64,000 nt of DNA from RGIG1918 sp964570895 (GTDB lineage Bacteria > Cyanobacteriota > Vampirovibrionia > Gastranaerophilales > Gastranaerophilaceae): positions 25,463 to 89,462 of the forward strand of contig CAZMZD010000005.1 of NCBI GenBank assembly GCA_964570895.1. Direction: 5' to 3'. Below are positions 32,068-41,383 of the stretch, in pieces (position 1 is the stretch's first letter; every line of letters starts with the position of its first letter). The translations under genes and the position numbers were made by a program. The notes under the pieces are model-generated. The model searched no databases. It was given only the letters and a program-made list of their open reading frames with translations, and was not told where the DNA came from.

Positions 32068-32738
32068 AAAAAGAATATATAGTTGAAATTTTGATTATAA
32101 TTTTAGCAGCTCTTGTTCTTGCTGGGCTCATTGCTTATGGCGTTAAAAAAACAGTTTATGATAAAAACCTCTACACGTTATATTTTAGAGATGTAGACGG
32201 GATTATTACAGGCTCTCCTGTTAAGTTCATGGGTGTGACAGTGGGGCATGTGAGTAAGCTTTCTCTCAAAGGAAATAAAATTAAAGCGGTTATTTTTGTT
32301 TCAAAACCAAATATTAAAATTCCTGATTGTGCAAATGCAAGAGTCGAGTTTTCAGGAATTGTCGGCTCAAAATATATAGAAATAACACCTCCTGACGGCT
32401 CCGGTAAATGTGGCGGGATTATTGCAAACGACCCGCTTAGAATTTCAATTATAGTTGAAATTCTAGATGCTTATAACAGAACTTTTAAAGGGCTTGAAAA
32501 CGGTATTAAGAAATTTTCAGGCAAAGACACAAAATTTCTTATGCAAGAAGTTCACATGAAAACGGGTGATTTTTCTGAAATTGATAAAACCTTAAATAAA
32601 ATTCCTGAACTCCAAGATAAAATGGATAAAACGACAAAAGATATTGTTGAGTTTGAGAAAAACACATCACGCAAGGCTGATGAAATTAATGAAAAAATTA
32701 AGCCTGACGAGAAAAAATCAAGAATTAAGTTTTTCTAG
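32064..32738 (+). CDS. MlaD / MCE domain lipid-transport protein
   Basis: 224 residues. A single N-terminal membrane helix (about 5-28) is followed by an MCE domain: LYFRDVDGIITGSPVKFMGV, VTVGHVSKLSL and FSGIVGSKYIEITPP. A helical tail follows (about 135-224). In diderms such proteins form hexameric rings that bind phospholipid between the membranes. The partner ATPase and permease (MlaF/MlaE) are not in the window. The start is TTG overlapping the cobO stop (TTGA), so translation is coupled. The 3' end overlaps the convergent rfaE2-like gene by 21 bp. Confidence 0.88.
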   Translation: MKKEYIVEILIIILAALVLAGLIAYGVKKTVYDKNLYTLYFRDVDGIITGSPVKFMGVTVGHVSKLSLKGNKIKAVIFVSKPNIKIPDCANARVEFSGIVGSKYIEITPPDGSGKCGGIIANDPLRISIIVEILDAYNRTFKGLENGIKKFSGKDTKFLMQEVHMKTGDFSEIDKTLNKIPELQDKMDKTTKDIVEFEKNTSRKADEINEKIKPDEKKSRIKFF

Positions 32739-33185
32739 AATTTTTGTTGTCGAAACGCCTTCAACAAGGTCAATAAAAGCAATTTTTCCGCCGTATGACT
32801 GTATGCTTTTTGCTTCAGGTAAATTATCTAAATTATAGTCTGCGCCTTTTGTGTATACATCTGGTTTAATTTCTTCAAGCAGTTTTGCAGGGGAATTTTC
32901 ATCAAAAAACATAACAAAATCCACGCAATTAAGCGCACTTAAAACTTCTGCCCTGTCTTCTTGTTTATTTATTGGGCGAGTTTCGCCTTTGATTGCACGA
33001 ACAGATTTATCGGAATTTAAAAGCACCATTAAATAATCTGCCTCTTTTGATGACATATTTAGATATCTTACATGACCAACATGTAAGATATCAAAACAGC
33101 CATTTGTGACAGCTAATGTCTTTCCTTCTTTTTTAATTTTATCAAGAAGCGGCTCTAGCTCGCTTTTGTTTACGAGTTTGCCCAT
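32718..33185 (-). CDS. D-glycero-beta-D-manno-heptose 1-phosphate adenylyltransferase-like (RfaE2)
   Basis: 155 residues, the size of a stand-alone HldE C-terminal domain. TNGCFDILHVGHVRYL holds the HxGH nucleotidyltransferase motif, and VLLNSDKSVRAIKGETRPIN with QEDRAEVLSAL is characteristic of RfaE2. It would activate heptose phosphate for LPS core assembly, in keeping with the outer-membrane genes nearby. Other heptose genes are not in the window. Its ATG overlaps the previous stop by one base (TAATG); it is the last gene of the long minus-strand run. Confidence 0.88.
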   Translation of the reverse strand: MGKLVNKSELEPLLDKIKKEGKTLAVTNGCFDILHVGHVRYLNMSSKEADYLMVLLNSDKSVRAIKGETRPINKQEDRAEVLSALNCVDFVMFFDENSPAKLLEEIKPDVYTKGADYNLDNLPEAKSIQSYGGKIAFIDLVEGVSTTKILEKLNS

Positions 33186-34324
33186 TATTTCTTATCTTCT
33201 TTAGTTTCTTTTTTAAGGTTTTCTTTTTGCGCTTTTGCTTGTTCGCTTAAAGTTTTTTGCATTTGTGCGTTAATAACGGTTGGGTCATATTGTTTGTCGT
33301 TATACACAACTTTTGCATTTGCTTTCAAACCTTCGAAAAGTTTTTGCATAACTTCAACTTTTTTAGATTGAATTAAATATGCTTCAATTTCATCTTTAAC
33401 TTTTTCGAATGGTTGAACACCTGCGCGAGCTCTGTCTGTCACGATAATAATATGATAACCGTAATTTGTTTTAACAACAGCGCCTACAGTATTCACTTTG
33501 AGATTAAATGCAGCTTCAGAAAATTCAGGAACCATATGTTCTTTTGCAAAGAAGCCTAAATCACCGCCACGAGCTGCGCTCATTGTGTCTGCTGAATATT
33601 CTTTAGCAAGTTTTGCAAAATCTGCTTGGTTTTGCACTGCTTTAGCACGCACTTCGTTTGCTATTTTTTCTTTTTCAGCCATTTTTTCTGCAATTTTCGC
33701 TTCAATTGCTTTTGCGTCTAGTTTGCCAAATTTATCTTGGTTGATAATATCTTGTCTAAATTTATCAGGATTTGCTTCAATTAAGATGTGGCTTGCGCGA
33801 ACTCTATCGGGATAATTAAATTGTTTTTTGTTTGCATTGTAATATTTTTTGCAATCTTCTTCGGTGATGTTGATTTTTTCAACAGAGTTAACAAGTTTGC
33901 CGATTTTAATTTCTTCTGCCATATCTTGTTCAAATTGTTTTCTTGAAACATTATTTTCTTTCAAGAATTGAGCAAGTTTATCAGCGCCGCCAATTTTTTC
34001 TTTTAATTCTTCTTCATATTTTTTCAAATCTTCCGGAGTTGCTTTAATCTCTCTTTTGTCCATTTCTTGAGCAATAATTTCTTTAATTACAAGCTCGTTT
34101 GTTATTTTGTCTTTCATAATAAGCGCAAAAACAGAGTTCGGGTCTTTTAATTGTTCAGCCATATATGAAAATTGAGGTTGTGACATTATTTGCTTTTCAA
34201 TTTTTTTGTAGTCTGATTTGTAAATTGGTTTGTCGTTTACGGTGATAATTCCTTCTCCGCCAGAGCAGCCAACTAATGCCACAGATGTTGCAAGTGCAAC
34301 TAGAGCAACTTTTAAAGATTTCAT
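33185..34324 (-). CDS. Lipoprotein peptidyl-prolyl isomerase (SurA/PrsA-like, parvulin)
   Basis: 379 residues. The signal peptide ends in a lipobox (VALVGC; Cys at about 20), so it is a lipoprotein outside the inner membrane. A SurA-N-like helical chaperone region (about 25-165) is followed by a parvulin domain (about 170-310) with RASHILIEANPD, GGDLGFFAKEHMVPEFSEAA and TNYGYHIIIV. A Lys/Glu-rich tail ends it. It assists folding of exported or outer-membrane proteins. The ATG at 34324 has AAAGGAG; an in-frame upstream ATG at 34348 lacks one and would lie inside mfd. Confidence 0.9.
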   Translation of the reverse strand: MKSLKVALVALATSVALVGCSGGEGIITVNDKPIYKSDYKKIEKQIMSQPQFSYMAEQLKDPNSVFALIMKDKITNELVIKEIIAQEMDKREIKATPEDLKKYEEELKEKIGGADKLAQFLKENNVSRKQFEQDMAEEIKIGKLVNSVEKINITEEDCKKYYNANKKQFNYPDRVRASHILIEANPDKFRQDIINQDKFGKLDAKAIEAKIAEKMAEKEKIANEVRAKAVQNQADFAKLAKEYSADTMSAARGGDLGFFAKEHMVPEFSEAAFNLKVNTVGAVVKTNYGYHIIIVTDRARAGVQPFEKVKDEIEAYLIQSKKVEVMQKLFEGLKANAKVVYNDKQYDPTVINAQMQKTLSEQAKAQKENLKKETKEDKK

Positions 34325-34334
34325 ATTAACTCCT

Positions 34335-37300
34335 TTATTGTTCATCACTAACTATTATCCTTGAAATATCATACATTAAATCGGACAAAATGTTAAATAT
34401 TTTGTCAAAGTCAAAATAACGTTTGTTAACAATCAAAATCCCCTTGGTGCCATCTGTCAGCTTTGGCGGGGCTTTGTATGTAATAAGAGAGAAAATTTCT
34501 GGTTTTAATTTTCTTCTTAATAAATTCCACTCGCCAAGCGAATATGGGGTGTAAATTCTTATATTGTCTTGAGTTTCCTGTATTCTTGAAAAATTTAAAT
34601 TTGTTGCAAGAAGCCTTAATTTTATTAACTTTATTAAGTTGCACACGCTCTCGGGCAATTTTGAAAATCTATCTCTTAAGCTTGCCTCAGTGTCTTCTAA
34701 CTCGCTTAAAGATTTCACATCGCTTAGTTTTTTATATTCAAGCATTTTTTGGTCGTATGAGCCTACCCAATTATCCGGAATATAAGCGTCCGCGTTTATG
34801 TCAATAATTGAAGGTTCTTGCGCTTTTGTATATGTTTTCCCTTCTTTATGTGCTTTAATTTCAGACACGGCTTCTTCTAAAAGTTCGCAATATGTATCAA
34901 AACCGACAGTTGCCATATGCCCATGTTGCTTTGAGCCAAGAATGTTTCCAACCCCCCTAATCTCTATATCTCTAAGGGCTATTTGATAGCCGGAACCAAG
35001 GGAAGTGAAATCTTTAATTGCGTTCAATCTTTTTTGAGCGTCTTCGTTTAATACTTTATTATTTTTTACAAAACAATAGCAAAACGCTTGTCTTTCGCTT
35101 CTTCCGACGCGCCCGCGAAGCTGATAAAGCTGTGCAAGCCCTAATCTATCGGCGTCATCAATTATAATTGTGTTAACGTTTGGAAGGTCGAGCCCTGATT
35201 CAATAATTGTGGTGCAGAGCAGAATGTCAAAATTTTTAAGTGCAAAATCATTGAAAATGTCCTCCAGCTGCCCTTCCGGCATTTGCCCGTGTGCGACAGC
35301 AATTTTTATATTCGGCATAAGCTCTTCAAGATTTTTTTTGACAGTGTAAATTGAGTCAATTCTGTTGTGCAAGAAAAATACTTGCCCGCCTCTTGAAATT
35401 TCAAAATCAATTGCATTTTTTATATATTTTACATCTTCAAAGCCAACATAAGTTCTGATTGGAAGCCTGTTTTTAGGGGGCGTGTTAATAATCGACATGT
35501 TTTTAATGCCGGATAGCGCCATGTTTAACGTTCTTGGAATTGGGGTCGCACTAAGCGAGAGTACATCTATATTTTCTTTGTACTCTTTAATTTTTTCTTT
35601 GTGCCTTACACCAAATTTGTGTTCTTCATCTATCACTAAAAGCCCAAGTTTTTTGGGTTTTATATCTTTTTGCAAAATTCTATGAGTGCCAATTACGACA
35701 TCAACTTTGCCTTCTTCTAAATCGCGCACAATTTGTGTTTGTTCTTTTTTGGATTTAAAACGGGATAATTCTTCAACTCGAATTGAAAATGGCGCGAACC
35801 TTTCTTGAAGGGTGAGCGCGTGTTGATGGGTTAAAATTGTTGTGGGCGAAAGCATTAGGGCTTGATGACCGGACATAACACATTTAAATATTGCGCGAAG
35901 CGCAACTTCTGTTTTCCCATATCCGACATCGGCACAAATTAGCCTGTCCATCGGATAATCAAGCTCCATATCTGCCTTAACTTCTTCAATTGCTTTTAAT
36001 TGGTCCGGTGTTTCAACCCATTCAAACGCGTCTTCAAGTTCGACTTGCCAAGGCGTATCAACATCAAACGCTATCCCTTTAGACATTTTTCTTTTTGCGT
36101 AAAGGTCAATTAAGTCTTGCGCCACAATTTCAACATTTTGCTTAACTTTTGATTTTATTTTATTCCAAGCAGAGCCGCCCATTTTTGATAAAGTTGGCTT
36201 AAGTGCGCCTTCGCCACGATATCTGTGCAATAAGTTTATCTGCTCTGCAGGCATATAAAGCTTATCTGTTCCTTGAAAAAGAATTGTCAGATAATCCTTC
36301 AAGCATCCTTCATTTTCAATTTTTGATATCCCTGCAAAAAGCCCTATACCATGCACTGCATGAACCACATAATCGCCTTCTTTTATATCATTTACGGATT
36401 CTATAAAGTCAATTGATTGCTTGTTTTTTGAATATTTTGCAAAAAATGTTTGCTTTTTACGTTTGTTAAAAATTTCTTTGTCTGTTAGATAAATTTTCTT
36501 TTTGCCCTCAAGCTCAAACATCCCGCCTTGCGCGATAAGCCCTGCAAAGCTAACTGAATTAACAGGAATTTCATATTCTTTTAAGATTTCTTCGAGCCTT
36601 TGTTTATATAGGGTTGAAAGTGTTATTTCTGAATTCCCCCTGTTTTCTTTTATAAAATTCGCAAATAATTCCATAGAAGAGTTGAAATCAGGCGGAAGTG
36701 AGCTTTCAAAATCAATTGTTTCAAGGTTTGTTATAAAAGAATCAAAACTAAATTTTGTGAAATGGGATGTTTTTTCAAAAATTTCTTCAGCTTCAATGTG
36801 GTTTTTTGCGCTAAGCGGAAATTTTAGCGGCGAGTTTTTGCTTTCTTCAAATTCTGTGTTTAAAATTTCTGAATATCGTTTAATATCTTCTGAAATAATT
36901 GTGTAATCATCAAAAACTAAAAGATAATCTTTAAAATTTTCTAAAATTGAACCTGAACTTTGCGCAAAATATTCCCCGTAATATTCAATTCCGTCAAAAT
37001 AGCCTTGCGTGTCAAGCTTTTCCGATATTTCAGAATAATCACATTTTTTGTTTTTCTTTATCTCTTTTTTTAGATTTTCTTTTGAGTTTTCATCTAATAT
37101 AAATTTATAAAGCGGCGCAATTTCAATGTTTTCAATATGTTTAATGCTTTTTTGTGTGCTAACATCAAACATTCTAATGCTCTCTACCGTGTCTGCGAAA
37201 AATTCAATTCTAACGGGGTTTATTTCGTGCGTATAGATATCTAAAATATCCCCGCGAAGCGAAAATTCGCCAATGTCTGAAACTTTAGATGTGCCCCTAT

Positions 37301-37739
37301 AGCCAAGTTTTATAAGTTTTTGGGCAATTTTTGTGTAATCTATGTTTTGGTTTTTTGAAATTTTTATCGAATTTTCTGCGTAAAAATCTTTTGTTGGAAA
37401 TTTTTCAAACAATACTTTGTGGTTGGCAATAACGAGGTTTGAATTTGAAAGATACGACTTAATTTGAGTTGATAAAATGTAGGGATTATGCGGCACATCT
37501 TCATAAAACTTTGCTTCTTGGGCGGGCAAAAATTCAGACGTTATATCAAACAAAGTTTCTAAATCTTTTTTGTAAGAAAGTGCCTTTTGCTCATTTTCCA
37601 CAACAAAAAGCACTTTTTTATTTTCTAAAAACCCTTTAAGAAGTTCTAATTTCAAAGGATAATTTACACCTGTTAACACAAGGTGTTCTTTTAGATTTTT
37701 CTTTATTACAAATTCAATTCTCTTGTTCAATTTGCTCAA
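34335..37739 (-). CDS. mfd: Transcription-repair coupling factor Mfd
   Basis: 1134 residues. It removes stalled RNA polymerase and recruits UvrA. A UvrB-like N-terminal region is followed by the CarD-like polymerase-interaction domain (YVVHAVHGIGLFAGISKIEN), then the RecG-type translocase with ADVGYGKTEVALRA (Walker A), VIDEEHKFGV, the SATPIPRTL motif and GRVGRSERQAFCYCF, and a C-terminal TRCF domain. No ATG is available near the N-terminus; the start appears to be TTG, 26 bp inside the end of trpB, so translation is coupled. The exact start is uncertain by a few codons. Confidence 0.95.
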   Translation of the reverse strand: MSKLNKRIEFVIKKNLKEHLVLTGVNYPLKLELLKGFLENKKVLFVVENEQKALSYKKDLETLFDITSEFLPAQEAKFYEDVPHNPYILSTQIKSYLSNSNLVIANHKVLFEKFPTKDFYAENSIKISKNQNIDYTKIAQKLIKLGYRGTSKVSDIGEFSLRGDILDIYTHEINPVRIEFFADTVESIRMFDVSTQKSIKHIENIEIAPLYKFILDENSKENLKKEIKKNKKCDYSEISEKLDTQGYFDGIEYYGEYFAQSSGSILENFKDYLLVFDDYTIISEDIKRYSEILNTEFEESKNSPLKFPLSAKNHIEAEEIFEKTSHFTKFSFDSFITNLETIDFESSLPPDFNSSMELFANFIKENRGNSEITLSTLYKQRLEEILKEYEIPVNSVSFAGLIAQGGMFELEGKKKIYLTDKEIFNKRKKQTFFAKYSKNKQSIDFIESVNDIKEGDYVVHAVHGIGLFAGISKIENEGCLKDYLTILFQGTDKLYMPAEQINLLHRYRGEGALKPTLSKMGGSAWNKIKSKVKQNVEIVAQDLIDLYAKRKMSKGIAFDVDTPWQVELEDAFEWVETPDQLKAIEEVKADMELDYPMDRLICADVGYGKTEVALRAIFKCVMSGHQALMLSPTTILTHQHALTLQERFAPFSIRVEELSRFKSKKEQTQIVRDLEEGKVDVVIGTHRILQKDIKPKKLGLLVIDEEHKFGVRHKEKIKEYKENIDVLSLSATPIPRTLNMALSGIKNMSIINTPPKNRLPIRTYVGFEDVKYIKNAIDFEISRGGQVFFLHNRIDSIYTVKKNLEELMPNIKIAVAHGQMPEGQLEDIFNDFALKNFDILLCTTIIESGLDLPNVNTIIIDDADRLGLAQLYQLRGRVGRSERQAFCYCFVKNNKVLNEDAQKRLNAIKDFTSLGSGYQIALRDIEIRGVGNILGSKQHGHMATVGFDTYCELLEEAVSEIKAHKEGKTYTKAQEPSIIDINADAYIPDNWVGSYDQKMLEYKKLSDVKSLSELEDTEASLRDRFSKLPESVCNLIKLIKLRLLATNLNFSRIQETQDNIRIYTPYSLGEWNLLRRKLKPEIFSLITYKAPPKLTDGTKGILIVNKRYFDFDKIFNILSDLMYDISRIIVSDEQ

Positions 37740-38931
37740 TTAGTCTTTCGCAGTCTTTATCGCCTCTGCCTGATAAGTTTACTATAACAATATCACTTTT
37801 TTCCGTTTTTGGCATTAATTCTTCAAGATACGCAAGTGCATGAGCGGATTCAATCGCAGGAACAACTCCTTCTGTGTGTGAAAGTAGTTTAAAGGCTTTA
37901 ACTGCTTCTTTGTCTGTAATTGGGTAGTATTGCGCGCGCCCTGTGTCTTTTAGGTAGCAATGTTCAGGGCCGGAGCCTGGGTAGTCTATTCCTGCTGAAA
38001 TGCTATACGATTCGCGAACTTCGCCATTTTTATCAACGAGTGTATATTGGCGCATTCCATGAAGAATAACTTTTTCGCCTTTTGTGAGGCTTGCGCCGTG
38101 AAATTCTGTGTCGACCCCTCTTCCGCCTGCTTCAAGCCCGATGAGCTTCACGTCTTTATCATCTATAAAGTTATAGAAAATTCCAAGCGAGTTGCTTCCG
38201 CCGCCAACGCAAGCAAGAACGTAGCTTGGCAACTTGCCCTCAAGTGCCATAATTTGCTCTTTTGTTTCTTGCCCGATAATTGACTGAAAAGTGCGCACAA
38301 TAAGCGGATACGGGTGCGGGCCAACGGTTGAACCCAGCACGTAAAAAACTTCATCTGCATACTTAACTAAATAATCAATCGCTGCGTCCACTGCCTCTTT
38401 TAAGGTTTTTGTCCCAAATTCAACAGGCTGCACCTCGGCTCCAAGCAGGCGCATTCTATCAACATTTAATTTTTGCCTTTTCATATCTTCGCTTCCCATA
38501 AACACTGTGCATTTCATGCCAAGAAATGCTGCAACGGTTGCTGTTGCAACCCCATGAGAGCCTGCGCCCGTTTCTGCGATGAGGTGTTTTTTGCCCATCC
38601 TTTGCGCAAGAAGTGCTTGCCCAAGCACGTTGTTTATTTTATGGGAGCCTGTGTAGTTTAAATCTTCTCTTTTGAGGTAAATTTTACCTTTGCCATAGTG
38701 TTCTGTAAGTTTTTTTGCAAAATACAGGGGACTTGGCCTGTTTGAAATTTCTTGCAGGGTTTTATAAACTTGGTTCAAAAAGTTTTCGTCTTTAACCGCG
38801 TCATTAAAATCTGCTTCTAATTGTTTTAAAACACACTCCATTTCGTCGGGAACAAATCGCCCGCCAAATTCTCCAAAAAAGCCGTCAGCTGTTGGCAAAT
38901 TGTAGTTTTTATTTTGTACGTATTTATGCAT
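37714..38931 (-). CDS. trpB: Tryptophan synthase beta chain
   Basis: 405 residues. A PLP enzyme joining indole and serine. LYLKREDLNYTGSHKINN-type sequence is present (here as KIYLKREDLNYTGSHKINN), with the Schiff-base Lys in GSHKINN. AETGAGSHGVATATVAA and CVGGGSNSLGIF (phosphate-binding) follow, with SGRGDKD near the C-terminus. It is a TrpB1-type sequence. No trpA or other trp gene adjoins it; it sits between a ROK kinase and mfd, so it either relies on a distant TrpA or salvages indole. GAAGGAG precedes the ATG. Its end overlaps mfd. Confidence 0.96.
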   Translation of the reverse strand: MHKYVQNKNYNLPTADGFFGEFGGRFVPDEMECVLKQLEADFNDAVKDENFLNQVYKTLQEISNRPSPLYFAKKLTEHYGKGKIYLKREDLNYTGSHKINNVLGQALLAQRMGKKHLIAETGAGSHGVATATVAAFLGMKCTVFMGSEDMKRQKLNVDRMRLLGAEVQPVEFGTKTLKEAVDAAIDYLVKYADEVFYVLGSTVGPHPYPLIVRTFQSIIGQETKEQIMALEGKLPSYVLACVGGGSNSLGIFYNFIDDKDVKLIGLEAGGRGVDTEFHGASLTKGEKVILHGMRQYTLVDKNGEVRESYSISAGIDYPGSGPEHCYLKDTGRAQYYPITDKEAVKAFKLLSHTEGVVPAIESAHALAYLEELMPKTEKSDIVIVNLSGRGDKDCERLIEQIEQEN

Positions 38932-38978
38932 AGTTTTTCTCCTTCATTTAATAAGTGTAGTAAATAATTTATTAAGTT

Positions 38979-39938
38979 TTATTTGCTACGCCATCGAAGA
39001 AGAGAAGCGCCTGCAACTCCTGAATAGTCGCCAAGTTCCGCTTTTTTAAAAGTTGTTGCTTGAGAGCAGACAGGAAGCGATTTTGCTCTTGCTGATTTTA
39101 TTGTTTGAATGTAAAATTCGTCTATTCCTTGAATTAGGCCGCCCCCTAAAATAATAAGTTCTGGGTTATAAAAATTCATCACGCTTGCAATTCCAATTCC
39201 AAGATATTGAATTGCCTCGTTCACATAAGATGTTACGACTTCGTCATGAGCGTCGAGCGCTTGTTTTATGTGTTTTGTGCTGATTGATTTTAATTTTGAA
39301 AGGTCTGTGATTATTGATTTTCTGCCTTTTTTGATTGCGCCCAAAATTCTTTTTTCAATAGCGCTTCTTGAAGCGTATGCTTCAAGGCAACCGTTTCCGC
39401 CGCAACCGCACACTCTGCCGTTTGAATCCACTATAATGTGCCCGATTTCACCAGCTGAACCTGTGTGCCCGCGCCTTATTTTGCCATCTTGAACAATTGA
39501 AGAGCCAACCCCTGTTCCAATAAATATACAGCAGAGGTCATTGTACCCTTTTCCTGCGCCAAATGTCATTTCGCCAATTGTTGCAACTTCTACATCGTTT
39601 CCTATATAGGTTGGAATTGAAAATTTTTCTTCAACTATTTTTTTGACTTCAAGATTTTGGCAGTTGATGTTGGGGCTGTTTAAAAGCACACCGTTTTTTC
39701 TGTCCACTTGCCCTGCAAGCCCAATCCCGATGGATTTAATGTCTTTTTTGTTAATTTCTGTTGTGTTTAGCAATTCTTCAATTGTGCCAAGCAAAATTTT
39801 AGCGATTTTTTCTTCGCCTTTTTCTTTTTTGGTTTTATTTTTTACTTCTGTTATTATTTCGCCGGTTTTTTCATTGACCACAGCAGCTAAAATCTTTGTG
39901 CCGCCTAAATCTATACCGATTGAATATTCCGTTGTCAT
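38979..39938 (-). CDS. ROK family sugar kinase (glucokinase-like)
   Basis: 319 residues. GIDLGGTKILAAVV is the phosphate-1 motif. GIGLAGQVDRKNGVLLNSPN, then FIGTGVGSSIV and the ROK signature with zinc ligands VCGCGGNGCLEAYAS follow. Active-site ExGH is EIGHI. It probably phosphorylates glucose or an amino sugar in the cytoplasm; the substrate cannot be set from sequence. It is in the dense minus-strand run, 23 bp after the acyltransferase gene and 47 bp before trpB, and the neighbours give no clear metabolic link. Confidence 0.9.
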   Translation of the reverse strand: MTTEYSIGIDLGGTKILAAVVNEKTGEIITEVKNKTKKEKGEEKIAKILLGTIEELLNTTEINKKDIKSIGIGLAGQVDRKNGVLLNSPNINCQNLEVKKIVEEKFSIPTYIGNDVEVATIGEMTFGAGKGYNDLCCIFIGTGVGSSIVQDGKIRRGHTGSAGEIGHIIVDSNGRVCGCGGNGCLEAYASRSAIEKRILGAIKKGRKSIITDLSKLKSISTKHIKQALDAHDEVVTSYVNEAIQYLGIGIASVMNFYNPELIILGGGLIQGIDEFYIQTIKSARAKSLPVCSQATTFKKAELGDYSGVAGASLLRWRSK

Positions 39939-39961
39939 ACTTCTTGTGGTTTCCTTTTGGA

Positions 39962-40786
39962 TTACTTGTTTTTAATTCCGATACTTTTTAGTTTTCTTTC
40001 TATTCCACGCCACCAGCTATGTTTTCTTTTGAATAAATAATGATAGCCTTCAAAATTGCCTGATCTTACTTGTTCAAAGTGTGAGTCAAGCAGGTTTTCA
40101 AATTCCTTTGAAAGGTCATCAGTTAATTGTTTTCTGTCAAAATCGTCGTTTTCAATTACGATTGGTTCGCCAAATTCAGCAATGTATTCAGGCCTGTCTT
40201 CTCTTAAGAAGAGCGCCATAGTTGAAATTGGTTGCAAATTAATTCCGCCTGCATTTTTCACTGCATTTTTTATAAGGTATGCAAGCCCTGTTTGAAATTC
40301 AATTGGCCTTGAAAATGGCGGTTTGATTATTCCTTGCGGAAACATGCAATACACAATATCTTTATCATTTAAAAATGTTGTTGCATATTGCAGTGATTTC
40401 ATCGCAGTTTGTGCGGATTTTTTGTTCACAGGGAAACAACCGATATATTGAAAAAGAGGAAACCTGTTCATCTCTTCAATCATTAAGCGATATTTGCCAC
40501 CAAGCACTTTGCGGGTGATGTAGTATGTGAAAATTCCATCCCACCAATTAGTGTGCGAAGTGTAGCAAATAGTCGCGTAATTCGGGTTTCTTTTTTTGAA
40601 ATTTTCTTCGTTTTTAATAATTATGGAATAAAAGCGATTTTCGAGCATTCTGAAAAACACAAAATCCGCAATAAAGTGCCAAAAGGGCACATTCTTCGCC
40701 TTCCTTTGTTTTTCTTCCCTACCTCTTAGTGTAGTTGGCGGAATGTTCGGATATAAATTTTCAACTTTTGGTTTTTCTTTTAACAT
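39962..40786 (-). CDS. PlsC-like lysophospholipid/glycerol acyltransferase
   Basis: 274 residues. SHTNWWDGIF is the HxxxxD catalytic motif, followed by NRFPLFQYIGCFPVN and the FPQG substrate motif (YCMFPQGII). No obvious cleavable signal is seen; one hydrophobic N-terminal stretch (FADFVFF-like) may associate with the membrane. It would acylate lysophosphatidate or another glycerol or carotenoid-type acceptor. Its ATG is only 2 bp after the OmpH stop with no Shine-Dalgarno, implying coupled translation with the chaperone gene. Confidence 0.82.
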   Translation of the reverse strand: MLKEKPKVENLYPNIPPTTLRGREEKQRKAKNVPFWHFIADFVFFRMLENRFYSIIIKNEENFKKRNPNYATICYTSHTNWWDGIFTYYITRKVLGGKYRLMIEEMNRFPLFQYIGCFPVNKKSAQTAMKSLQYATTFLNDKDIVYCMFPQGIIKPPFSRPIEFQTGLAYLIKNAVKNAGGINLQPISTMALFLREDRPEYIAEFGEPIVIENDDFDRKQLTDDLSKEFENLLDSHFEQVRSGNFEGYHYLFKRKHSWWRGIERKLKSIGIKNK

Positions 40787-40788
40787 GA

Positions 40789-41250
40789 TTATTTATTGAT
40801 AACTTTGATTATTTCACCTGAAATGTCTTCTCCACCATATATTAAGGCAGATTTAGAAAACACAAGGTCATATCCTTTTGTTTTTGCGTAATTTTGGATA
40901 GAGTCATATATTTTTTTATCTATCGCACTTGATTTTTTTGCAATTTGAGTTTGAACATTATTTTGTTTAGTTTTGTACGCTTGAATGTGTTTCTTTTGAA
41001 GCTCTGTTTGTTTTGTTTTGTCTTTTTCTTTTAGAACTTCTGCTTTTGCTTTTTGCGCATAATCGCTAAGCGCTTGACGTTCTTTTGTTTCGTATGCTCT
41101 AAGTGCTGCCACTTCTTTTGAGCCTCTTGCAATTGTCACAACATCAATTGTTGCAATTTTGATTGGCATAGCTCCGGCATGAACAACAGCGCACGCGCCC
41201 AACATAAATGACATAATAAAACCAAATAAAATTAAAATATTTTTTTTCAT
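40789..41250 (-). CDS. OmpH/Skp family periplasmic chaperone
   Basis: 153 residues. The signal peptide (MKKNILILFGFIMSFMLGAC) may be a lipoprotein signal because of LGAC. The mature part starts with a strand (IKIATIDVVTI), has a long Lys/Gln-rich coiled coil (about 50-120) and a C-terminal strand-helix (YDLVFSKSALIYGGEDIS), as in Skp tentacle proteins that escort outer-membrane proteins. The ATG at 41250 has GAGG 6 nt upstream; an in-frame TTG lies at 41271. It begins the minus-strand run of seven closely spaced genes. Confidence 0.87.
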   Translation of the reverse strand: MKKNILILFGFIMSFMLGACAVVHAGAMPIKIATIDVVTIARGSKEVAALRAYETKERQALSDYAQKAKAEVLKEKDKTKQTELQKKHIQAYKTKQNNVQTQIAKKSSAIDKKIYDSIQNYAKTKGYDLVFSKSALIYGGEDISGEIIKVINK

Positions 41251-41325
41251 CTGCAACCTCATTAATAACAACCTTATGATACATAAATTTTATTATTTTG
41301 GCAAGATTTTAAACTAATTTTAACT

Positions 41326-41358
41326 ATAAAAAACCGCCCATTTGTTTAATGAGCGGTT
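41326..41358 (-). terminator. Intrinsic terminator of the acetate-CoA ligase gene
   Basis: On the minus strand AACCGCTCATT pairs with AATGGGCGGTT (one G-U, 5-nt loop), followed by six T. Confidence 0.9.
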
Positions 41359-41383
41359 TAATTTTAATTACTTATCAAAATAA

